DNA of 64,000 bases from Cephalotus follicularis (lineage: Eukaryota; Streptophyta; Magnoliopsida; Oxalidales; Cephalotaceae), in assembly GCA_001972305.1 (NCBI GenBank), contig BDDD01000041.1:700265-764264 (forward strand). The letters run 5' to 3'. A model generated the notes under the pieces. It was not told the origin of the DNA. It did not search any database and worked only from the letters and a program-made list of their open reading frames with translations. Each line of letters begins with the position of its first letter. The first letter of the stretch is position 1. This document shows, piece by piece, positions 1 through 10,279 of this stretch. The position numbers were made by a program, and so were the translations under genes.

Positions 1-1224
1 TCCCTTGCGTTTTCCTGGTCGTTTTCTGGCCGGTTTCCCTGCGTTTAGTCGACCCTGTTGACTCAGTGCGCCTTGCACCGTGGCTTGGCGTTCTGGCCCG
101 AGTCACGACGAGTCTAGGGTGTAGGTGTGTTGGGTTGGCGATGCTGAGCCGTTTGGTGGCTTGGCGGCCGCTGGTGACGAACGACGAGTCAACTCCGTGA
201 CTCACCGCCGGCCGTTCTCTGCGTTCCAGGCTGAGTCTCGCCGAGTCTCGGCCACTGGTGTGAAGATCGGGTGGTTTGCGTCCACATATGTCAAGGCCGG
301 TCAAAAGCAAGTTGACCGAGACTCACTGAGTTCGAACTCAGTTAGTTGCCGCCACTGTTCGCTGTGTTCCGGCGCGAGTCCCGGCGTGTCTCCACCAGCA
401 ATAGGTAGCGTAGATTTTTTAGAGTTCGGTGGTGTCAAGATTGGACCTAACGTGGACTGTCCGAAATCCGACGATGGTACCGGTGACCGGCTGTTGCTAC
501 TGCAAGCGTGTATCGGCAAAGTGGTGGAGCCTCCAACGTTGGTATGGTTGCTTCCCTTATGCTTTTATGTTAACCGATATGGTTTCGGTTTAATTTTATA
601 TGCATGCTTGATATTTGCTTTTGTTCGATTGTTAATTAAATGGAGATCCTAGGCTTTGGGTTAGCGACGTCTTGATGCCCAATACTGGTCTTCGGACAAC
701 CACTGGACTGATTGATTGTACCCTTGTGCGGTATTCTTGCATATGTATTGTCTATGGCCACTTGGTATGATTGCTTATATATTGGCACATTTAAATGTTA
801 TTTCAAATATAAATTGTCATACATGTTGCATTCATATATTCCTTAGCATGCATTATCTTCCTACTTAGCCAAGTGAGGACAACGGCTAACCCCTACAATT
901 TCAGATTAAGCAAGGACGTTTGGTGATTGCTGCTGAAGCTTGGAGAGCTTCTATCTTTGATTTAAGGTTGTTATCTTATGATGTTGTACTGTATTGTAAT
1001 TAACGGTTCATACCCCGTATTGTTGTATTTTCCTTTTGTTTAAGGATATTGTTGGATTGTACCTGCACGTAGTATGGGCTGCGTGTGGATGATTACGTTT
1101 AAATAATTCAAAGATGAATGCTTTCGCTTATGTTTTGAACTGTTTTGGAATGTTGAATAATTATACTTATTCCTGATATCACCATATATGCTTGTCTAAT
1201 GTAAACCGAATGGCGGGGTGTGAC
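1..1224 (+). mobile_element. 3' part of a long Ty3-type LTR (copy A), cut by the window edge
   Basis: GC-rich sequence at 1-560 is followed by AT-rich sequence ending in ggcggggtgtgaca at 1211-1224. That is the mirror of the TGTCACACCCC-type LTR starts common in plant Ty3/gypsy elements. Bases 1-640 are repeated at 2271-2780 (copy B) with scattered mismatches. An open frame at 125-652 is shared in part with copy B, but it resembles no known protein and fits the transcribed, GC-rich part of an LTR. The lineage (Tekay-like) is inferred only from terminal sequence and length. No primer-binding site follows 1224, so this is not an obvious 5' LTR of an intact element. Confidence 0.55.
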
Positions 1225-2780
1225 AGACCAGCTCTATTTATCTGTGTACGTTGTAGACTTAAAATCCTGATCATGTTATAGGCGGACTGGAAACGAGAGG
1301 CTTCCGTGGGAGGTATGCCGTTAGTCTCAGTGCATTCACAGATTTTATAGTATCACGGCTAAATCTAGGGGTGACATTCATCCAAACCCTGGACCGTTGA
1401 TCGGAGCTACGTATGACGAGGGAAACACTACACATATGCCGATGATGGGATAAAACGACTAGCTATTCGGTCCCTGAATGATAGACATGGTAATACACGG
1501 ATCCGGGGGGTGACTGGATATCACACCGGGGCTATTCTAGTAGTCGGTGACTATTAAAGTAGTCGTACCAGATGACGGGGTGCTCTGGGAATTTATCATC
1601 ATACTGGAGAACGACAGGCTTTCGGGTCCCGCCCGATTATTGGAAAAGTGGGGCATGCTTCACACATGCTCGCTTGGTGGTAAAACTAGTTTTAACTAGT
1701 ATATATTAATTAGACATTTGTGGTTTGTTCATCTCTCCGCAATTTGCCTTTTTAATATATAGAGATTTAATGCCGGAGCATGATTTAATTTTAATTAAAT
1801 CAAATTAATAAAGGGAGAAATAATTTAATTAAAAATGTAAGAGACATTTTTTATAAGAGGAGAAATGAGAAATATAAGAGAGAGAGAGACTTAATTCAAT
1901 ATTAAGTCAAAATCTTTAAAGTCGTTTTTTTTTTAATCTCTCACACACTCTCTCCCACCTCTCTAATTTTTCTCTCCCGCACGGCATCGTGCGTTTTGGG
2001 AGAGGCAGAAGCGCGCTACACATGCGCTCAGCGCAGGGGCGTTGTTCGGCCGAGGAAGATGATCGGCGCTTCGCGCCGGTGGCCAAGGGATGGCCGGCGT
2101 CCTTCCACGGTATTCCTCTTCCCTTCTCTCTCCCGTTTTCCCTTCTTTCTCCCCATTTTCTCCCTGGCGGCAGTGGCGCATTTTTGCCGTCACGCCGCCC
2201 CCGACGTCTCTTCCACCGCCGATGATCACAGTGGGTGGAGCCAAATCGTTGGCTCTATCCATTTTGATCTTCCCTTGAGTTTTCCCGGTCGTTTTCTAGC
2301 CTGTTTCGGTGCGTTGAGTCAACCCTGTTGACTCAGTGTGCCTTGCGCCGTGGCTTGGCGTTCTGGCCCGAGTCACGGCGAGTCTAGGGTGTAGGTGTGT
2401 TGGGCTGGCAATGCTGAGCTGTTTGGTGGCTTGGCGGCCGCTGGTGACGAACGACGAGTCAACTCCGTGACTCGCCGCCGGCCGTTCTCTGCGTTCCAGG
2501 CCAAGTCTCGCCGAATCTCGGCCACCGGTGTGAAGATCGAGTGGTTTGCGTCCACATATGTCAAGATCGGACCTAACGTGGACTATCCGAAATCCGACAA
2601 TGGTACCGATGACCGGCTGTTGCTACTGCAAGGGTGTATCGGCAAAGTGGTGGAGCCTCCAACGTTGGTATGGTTGCTTCCCTTATGCTTTTATGTTAAC
2701 CGATATGGTTTCGGTTTAATTTTATATGCATGCTTGATTTCGTAATTGTTCGATTGAACATTAAACGGAGATCCTCGGCT
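1225..2780 (+). mobile_element. Second LTR fragment (copy B), truncated on the right
   Basis: Bases 2271-2780 repeat 1-640. Upstream lies what looks like the promoter side of the same LTR type: AT-rich sequence, a TATA-like ttttttataagagg near 1850, a CT-rich leader at 1935-1980, then GC-rich sequence. Copy B lacks 144 bp present in copy A (bases 290-433). Homology to copy A fades after about 2780. No clear TGT start could be placed between 1225 and 1700, so the left limit is approximate and 1225-1690 may be a remnant of a different LTR. Confidence 0.45.
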
Positions 2781-3355
2781 TTTCTATTTGGTACTAAGAT
2801 GTCAGTGTGAACCTTGACTTCCTGTCTTGGTGTTTTTTGAAAAATTAAAATTATACACACTAGCGTCCTAGGACCAAATCGACCGGGAACCCTTGCCAGG
2901 TTTCCAACAAAGGTATCTCTGCATAGAATTTGTAATGTGAACAGTTGCACCCAATGTTGTCAAAACTGTACCGAACATCTAACCGTAAAATCTAGAGGTT
3001 TAAGTATTTGAGATTCAACCAGGGTCAAACTGGAGTCGAACCGTGAATTTAAATAAATATATATTTGATAGTAACTATTACATAAAATTCATGGCATTAA
3101 TATATTAACGATATTGTTCTTATTTATATGGAATATTGATAACATAATTAAAAATTAATATGATTTGGGTAGATATAAATACAAAACTTCAAATATGGAT
3201 CATAGTATTACTTCCCATAAAATCAATGACTTCTTTTCGTTTTTTTTTTCTTTTCAAAAACTGGTTCTGATCGGTTTTGAGTTGTTCTAAACGATTTTGA
3301 GCCGTTCTGACCGGTTAAAAAAAATAAAAAAAGATAATAAAAAGATTTAAATAAA
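2781..3355. other. AT-rich intergenic stretch, no gene seen
   Basis: No coding signal. Three degenerate copies of a roughly 21-bp motif (ttctgatcggttttga-like) lie near 3262-3320, followed by A-rich tracts at 3320-3480. Confidence 0.5.
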
Positions 3356-3560
3356 AAAAAATTTTTAGGAAAAAACAAACCAAACAAAAAAACAAAAAAA
3401 AAAAAAAAAAAAAGAAAAGGAAAAAAGAAAAGGAAAATAAAAACCCAAAAATTAAAAAATTTTTTTTATTTTTATTTTTAAAAAATGCATGGCAAAGACA
3501 CTCTTACCATCGCCATGCACTCGCCATTTGAGAAATGGATGACGAGGGCACTTAAAACAC
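3356..3560. mobile_element. Relic of CACTA subterminal sequence
   Basis: The stretch from 3486 (gcatggcaaagacactctta onward) aligns with the 5' subterminal region of the intact CACTA at 27780-27825: same order of GCATGG, GACACT/GGCACT, TTACC and TCGCCATGC blocks. It also has gacgagggcac near 3541, matching the GAGGGCA motif of that element. No terminal CACTA or target-site duplication was found, so this is a decayed fragment of the same or a related family. Confidence 0.4.
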
Positions 3561-4374
3561 ACAATAAACACACAAAATAAAAAAAACACAAAAACAAAAC
3601 AAACTATTTTTTATAAACACTCTATTTTAAACACTCTCTAAAAAAAACAACACTCTCTCTCTCCTTGCTCTCTCTCACCGCCGATCCAGTTTCTCTCACC
3701 ACCGATGAGTTTATGACATATAACACTTTTTAATCTAATTCAATGGTGATCCATTCCATACATCAAAAATTACTGTAATTATTATGATTTTTTAGTTATT
3801 ATTCATAATATTACACAATCACTATTGTGTTAGGATGACAAGTCTTTTCTTACTTTCTTTAGTCAAAAGAAATAAACAAAAATATTAAAATTGTAAATAT
3901 CAAGACAAAATAAATAAATAAATAACAATAAGTACCTGCAAGATATTTTTTAGCACAACCTTATATTATTTAATATTTAATGCTAAATCAATACTACATC
4001 GTGCTAGAATTCAAGAATTGTCACAACTCAACATCTTATTTGCCAACATATATAATTAACTTCTTCCTTTTTTCTATTTTTGATTTTTGATGGGATAACT
4101 TATTTTTTCATTATATACAATTAAGAGAAAAATACACCATTAATTGTAATGAGATTCCACAAAGTGAAGGATTGACGAAGAGCTATCCAGCTTTCAGACG
4201 AAGTGGACGTCTCATTCAAATCATCCAGGATGTTGTTATATATCTTTTGAAACATCGAACATACATACTGGAATTGTACTTAAAAGTAAGAATATGTGAA
4301 GCAAGCTCCAAAATCTAGTCATCTACTACAAAAGTTTGGGAGCGAGCAAAGTTTCAGATGTCTAAATGTTCAAG
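3561..4374. other. AT-rich intergenic stretch, no gene seen
   Basis: Low-complexity A-rich and CT-rich sequence (CT-rich near 3650-3700), then ordinary AT-rich sequence downstream of the F-box pseudogene. No supported feature. Confidence 0.5.
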
Positions 4375-5175
4375 CTACTTGCAACCTTGCAAAATAGTCT
4401 TCAGATCTTCACTCTCAACGATTGTACTGGTACATAAAGGCCTTAGAATCAACTGTTTCGGATTTGGGAGATTGGTTACAATGGCTGACGTTTCTTTTCC
4501 CTTTATTTCGCAGAGCTTAACACGTAAAGTCTTGAAGTTTTTGCAGTGCAGGCTGATTTGAGTTACTATTTCATTTAATTTATCGGTACCAACCAGCATC
4601 AAATCCTCCAAATTCTTCCAAATCTGAAAGAGTTTAGGCATAAAATATAACACAAAATTTGTCGTAGCTTGAGCCATAGCGAAGAAACAAAGTCCTTAAT
4701 GCAGGACATCTAGCACAACATTAATGCTTTTTGTAAGAACATAATACACCACAAACACATATAACAGATGGACTGTTAAGAGCATTAATGATCAGACACA
4801 ACTAGGATGCAAAAACCACAGTGTGATGTGTTCTTTAACTTACTCGTGGGCAACCTAGATCAGCGCCTCATTCGTGCAAAAGCCTGGGAGAGCAATCATG
4901 CCAGCTTTGTTACAGCAGCTGCGATTGATTACAAGTTTTAAAAATGCAGTCATAAAAGATTTCACCAATCTATCTGCAAATGTGACCTGCTGAGTATTAA
5001 TTTGATATAGCATACTAGGAAAAACAATACGAGTCCAGCATTGAGGATTATGTGTTGCTTTGCACCATGACTTGCAAACTAAAGGTACATTCAGTAGCAG
5101 TGACTCCAACCCAACTCTTCCCAGGATATTCACCAAACACTCCATTTCTAACTCCTCCCACTTTCTACCTTCCAT
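4375..5175 (-). pseudogene. F-box/LRR-type protein, broken copy
   Basis: The N-terminal part (ATG at 5175) reads MEGRKWEELEMECLVNILGR and continues into ESLLLNVPLVCKSWCKAT, a clear F-box of the kind in plant F-box/LRR proteins (At3g48880-like). In the family this binds SKP1 in SCF ubiquitin ligases. A second exon encodes leucine-rich-repeat-like sequence (ISLHCKNFKTLRV; AIVTNLPN). The gene is disabled in three ways. A TAG replaces the expected Tyr codon after NEALI near the end of exon 1. There is a frameshift early in exon 2 between CPALRTLFLRYGSS and MPKLFQIWKNLEDL. A stop follows TILQGCK, removing the C-terminal repeats. The intron donor (gtaagtt) and an acceptor (ctag) remain, and splicing between them keeps frame (VAHE then CPALR). 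Gene order gives no clue to function. Confidence 0.8.
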
Positions 5176-5199
5176 CTGACTATATAAACTGTAACACAC

Positions 5200-6462
5200 A
5201 GAATTAAAAAGTCAATTCTATATAAGACCTCTCCTCTACAGAGGAAAATTGCATAAAAAGTTAAGCAACAACAGAGAACAAATAGAAAGTTAAAATAACA
5301 CAAAATTATATTGTGAACGATACCAAAAAATGATATCTAAATATTCAAGTAGTGTGAAAGGAAGAAACGAAAATACAGCCACATATATAGACCATTCATA
5401 AGGACAAAACAGGAACTACAAAGAAAAAAATCTCCTAATAAATTAGCTACACTTTCTGCATGTTACCATTTTGGAAAATTACAATGTCGTTTCGTTTCCC
5501 AAAGCAACCGATGACTTAACAAATTTTTCACATAAATTCATATGGCCAAATTTAATTCTATTGAATCTTTAGTTCACATTCTTTTCATCGAGAATGTTAG
5601 ACAAAACTCTCAGGACTCCCAAAATAGAAAAGTCTTACGTCAATTTCCTTATGTCCACCTTAGTTATATATTTGTATTTATTAATCTGCATTGCTTAATA
5701 TTCTAGGTACCAATAATGCTATTTATAATACATAATGTAACATAACGATTACATAACATATAATTTGTCATCTAACTAGTAAAATAAAATATATAAAAAA
5801 AACTCATGCAATTATTATTCTGTCTACTAGTTGTGTAACACATTATATACTTTTGTTATGTCACTCATATGCTATAAATAACATTTTCTTTATATATCCA
5901 TTATTAATCTTCATCAAGAATGTTAGACAAAGCTTTAAGAGTCAAGATCACGTGTTTATTTATTGCAATATGTTGTACTGTTTCCAAATATAACTCCCCA
6001 GATTATTGAAGAAAGTGTGCGATTACATGTTCGCCTTTGAAGCTTGTGGACAATGATTTTTTAAATTTTTTTATATAAAATAATTTAGAAAAAAGAAGTT
6101 ATATAGGAAAAAATAAAAATTTGCTTATAACTCTCTTAATTATTCAAATTTTTTGTTTTATTCCCCCAATTTTTTAAGACTGGATGTGTCCCTACTTTTG
6201 AGCCCCTTCACATCTGTTGCTGAACCCTAAGGCTACCTTCCTACAAGTGAGCTGAACATAAGGACATCTCTCACTCGGGGGGAGTACTAATTTAAGAGAG
6301 GTCACATGGACCATTGAGTCTGTTCATGTCACTTGGATTCATGTGTACTGTAACAACCATCCTCGTAATCATGTGTGAACCTGTTAGAGAGACTTGATGT
6401 GATGGGTAGCCCTAGAGCATCGTACGCATAAAAACCTCGCGGAATTAAATTAATATAAAATA
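5200..6462. other. AT-rich intergenic stretch, no gene seen
   Basis: No open frame with recognisable protein similarity. Mostly AT-rich unique-looking DNA. Confidence 0.5.
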
Positions 6463-6737
6463 CGAATATAAATTTTGATTATAAAAAATAAAGTAAACTA
6501 AATTCTGTTGTTCTTTTGCATTTTTTCTTATTATCGATCAGTTTGGTGAAGATAAAGGCTTCTAACTTTATCTTGGTCTTCAAACTTGAATTTGATCTTC
6601 AACCGTACAAATATAAATTTTGATTATAAGAAATAAAGTAAACTAAATTCTGTTTGTTTCTTCGATCAATTTGGTGAAAATCAGGGCCTTTGACTTGATT
6701 TTGGTTTCCAAACTTGAATTTGAACTTCAACTGTGCT
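6463..6737. repeat. Tandem duplication, unit about 137 bp, two copies
   Basis: Both copies start with aaatataaattttgattata and end with a cttgaatttga-ttcaac segment (about 6463-6600 and 6601-6737). They differ by substitutions and small indels. Not coding; the small open frame on the minus strand just beyond it (6737-6961) resembles nothing known. Confidence 0.7.
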
Positions 6738-6935
6738 TACTGCTTGATCTGCTTGAAAATATAGACAATGAATATCTTGTTCGAATTTGATTTGAATTTT
6801 GATTTTGGATTTGTGTCTTGAGAGTTTTGATTTAGGATTTGTGACCTAAGAGTCTTGTTTTCAGGACTTGGTTTTTGTTGGAATTTGAGAGCTTTTAACT
6901 TAATATTCCAAATGATTTTGCTCTCTGCTTTGCTA

Positions 6936-7080
6936 CGAAGCCTTGACCTCTTTATAGACATGGAGATAGTGAGTGATTATCTAAAATGGTGAGAAAATGA
7001 GAGTAGTAGGTAATTATCTAAAATGATAGGAAAGTGGAGAAGTTGATGACTAATATGAAGCCTTGACCTCTTTATAGACT
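6936..7080. repeat. Degenerate direct repeat, period about 118 bp
   Basis: The 22-bp string gaagccttgacctctttata begins at about 6939 and again at about 7057, each followed by related tctaaaatgatga-like blocks that recur with variation up to about 7300. Confidence 0.6.
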
Positions 7081-7145
7081 AGGAGGTGATAGGTGCCTGT
7101 CTAAAATGATGAGCAAGTGACGATAATGGGTAATTGCACTCCACA

Positions 7146-7238
7146 TTTCCTGCTGTCAAGGAAAGTAGGCCATTGGATCAGAAGACAGCAGGAGGATTAA
7201 ATGTGATCCAATGGCCTGCCTTCTATGACAGCAGGAAA
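7146..7238. repeat. Near-perfect hairpin, 34-bp arms, 25-nt loop
   Basis: Arm 7146-7179 and arm 7205-7238 are reverse complements at 30 of 34 positions, with one further G:U pair possible in RNA. The loop is 7180-7204. It lies about 450 bp upstream of the FZL start codon. The arm length and low mismatch count suit a small foldback element or a microRNA-like precursor. I do not recognise a known plant microRNA in either arm. Confidence 0.7.
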
Positions 7239-7619
7239 GGCTGTTAAGAAGGCAGCAGCAAATGTGATATAGGGTAATTGTCTAGAGTGGTAGGAAAATG
7301 GAGAAGTGGATGACCTGAGTCATGGATATTGAACATGAATGTAAATTACGAAGATACCCATATGAATTAATTTAAGTTGGGCATAAGTTAAAAAAATATA
7401 ATCCAACAAGAATATAAAAAAATTGAAGGCCCGACTTATAGTATATTTTATCGAACAATAAAAAATTAAATATATTTTTTATTCAAAATATTCGAACAAT
7501 ATTAAAATAAATAAATAAATATTTATCATTTTGTTTTATACGTTCTTTCAAATATTAGGTGGAGATAGTGCCAATTTTTGAAATGCAAAGGATAAGCAGA
7601 CGATGATAACTCACCGCCA

Positions 7620-7694
7620 CCACCCAAACACATTCTCTCTCACTCTCTCTCAATCAAACACACAACACAACATTCATTGTCAAAACTAGCTCCC
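7620..7694 (+). promoter_or_regulatory. Pyrimidine-rich leader of FZL
   Basis: A CT-rich run (ttctctctcactctctctc) at about 7632-7650 lies just before the coding start, typical of plant 5' leaders and Y-patch core promoters. No convincing TATA box was seen. The transcription start is not determined. Confidence 0.4.
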
Positions 7695-10234
7695 ATGAAA
7701 ACCGTCCCTTCTCTCAACACCACACCCCCTCTCCTCTTCAGCCCATCCCGTCCTCCTCTCCCCCGCCTCAAAACCAAAACCAAACTCCCCCCACCTCACC
7801 GCACTCACTTCCCCCTTAACTCCCTCTCTCCTTCAACTAACCAACCCCCGCCAAAGCCCAGGACACTCTATCCGGGTGGCTTCAAGCGCCCCGAAATCCA
7901 GGTCCCCAACCTCATCCTCCAACTCCACCCGGACCAATTGCGCGCCCCCCTTGCCGTATTGGACTTGGTTGATCAAGCCGTCGCCAACTGGGTGGGCATC
8001 GTGCTGCTCACCGGTGGGGAAACCACCGGTGGCGGCAGGAGCTTCTACGAGGCCGCCTGCTTGTTGAAGTCTCTCATTAAGGAACGCGCTTACTTCTTGG
8101 TTGCTGAGCGCGTTGATGTCGCCGTCGCTGTTAATGCTAGCGGTGTTGTGCTATCTGACCAAGGTCTGTTAATATTTAATACATATTTGTTAGTATCAAG
8201 TACGCTCTATTAGATTAGTTTAAAAACACGCATTCTCTTTATTACTCGCGCAGGTCTCCCTGCAATAGTGGCGAGAAACACATTGATGGATCCAAAATCT
8301 GAATCAGTAGTAGTTTTACCTTTAGTAGCTAGGATTGTCGAAACTGCAGATGCTGCCTTACTTGCATCCAATTCTGAAGGTGCCGATTTCCTAATCTTTA
8401 GCGTAGGTGATGATAAAGGTGTTGATTCCGTACTGAGTACCGTGTTTGAGGATGTGAAGATACCAATTTTTGTTGCATTCACTTCACGTGAAGAGGCCAT
8501 ATCGGTTCTCAAATCAGGTGCTAGCGGTTTAGTTGTTTCATTGGAAGATTTGAAATCATTGAGTGATGATGTTTTAGGCGAATTGTTTTGCACAGTACGT
8601 GCATTGAATAATAAACGACCGCGCAAACCTTGGACTGAAAATAAGCCGGAAATTGATCTTTTTAGGAGGAAGCCAGATGCAGGCTTTATTAAATTAGAGG
8701 ATAGAGAAAAGCAGCTCGTTGAGACAGAGAGATCGGTGTTGCTTGAAGCGATAAATGTTATCCAGAAAGCTGCTCCAATGGTGATCTTTTAATTACAATA
8801 TCTGGTAGTTGAAGTTACTTATGAGATAATCAATTGATTCTCTTTTGTTTACTTCATGATGAATCTGGAATTATTTGTTTTGGGAGGACAGATGAAGGAG
8901 GTCTCGCTTCTCGTTGACGCGGTTTCTCAAATTGATGAGCCATTTTTACTGGCAATAGTGGTAATTGTGCGCTGAACTTCAACAAATTCTGGTTCCAGGG
9001 ATATAAATTGGTATTAACTCTGAATTTCAAATAAATGCTTTTCTCTTACCTTGAGAAGATCCAGAATCAAACTGATTTTCTATATTCTTTCTGCATTCTT
9101 TATTTAAGAGCTACTGAGAGAAAAAAATTGTTGGAAGTTTATGCATTCACTACCGTTTGTTGAGACTGCCATTTTAGTGGAACCACAAAATGATTTAAAA
9201 TCTAATTCATTATGAATTGTTGGAGCTTTACCTTGCCCACGATTAGTCGGGTAAACAAAATTTGTCAAAACAGTCTCATATCATCACTTACACATGTTTT
9301 ACTTACTGTTTTAATCGAAAAATTATTGGATTCACACATTTCACCACGTGGCATGTGGACATAACCAATAATAAAAAGACACATTTCTAGGATAATAATT
9401 TGAAGAATAATGATGTGTTTTTTAATTATTGGTTGTGTCCATGTGCCACGTGGTTGACCATGTCTACATAAGAATTTCTCGTTTTAGTCGGTGTGGCAAA
9501 TGTACTGCTACTTTGCTTGTAATTTTTGTCATAATGAATCTAAATCATTGCCCAAGAGCTGACAATGAGTCATATTTAATTTAGAATTTAGTTGTCTTGT
9601 ATACTTATTTTTTTAAGTTTAGGATTGGGACTTGTTGTTCCTTTTCTTTCTGATTATTTGTAGATAGACTTCATTTATAACAAAGGTAAACAATACTTTA
9701 TATACTATTAAATTTTTGAGAATCGTACTATGTTGTCTTGTGATATATGCCATAAACCTACTACAATGCTGCTTGAGGTTTTATGATTTCCCATGGCTTC
9801 CTTATTTTTTGACATACCCAGGGTGAATTCAACTCTGGTAAATCATCGGTTATTAATGCACTTCTTGGAGAAAGATATCTAAAAGAGGGAGTTGTTCCTA
9901 CAACTAATGAGATCACTTTCTTATGCTATTCTGAGCTGGATTCTCAAGAGACACAACGTTGTGAAAGGCATCCAGATGGTCAATATATATGCTACCTGCC
10001 TGCTCCAATTCTTAAAGAAGTGAGTCTTTTGACTATTCATTTTTTATCCTTCAGGATGATGTTCCAAAATCATCCCCTTCCCTTATGCATATATCTGTGG
10101 TTAGGAAAAAAGAATATTCTTTTTCACAGTTTCTATCTGATTGCAAATACTTTAGTGTGTGCTGGTTAGTGAGACATACACTGTCATACTGATAGTTTAT
10201 TTTTACAATGTTTATACTCTTGTGTGAGAAATTT

Positions 10235-10279
<45 letters not shown>

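Noticed and set aside
125..652. 175-residue open frame shared with 2395-2745
   Set aside because: The two copies are LTR copies and the frame's conservation follows from that; the 144-bp length difference being a multiple of three is probably chance. No known domain.
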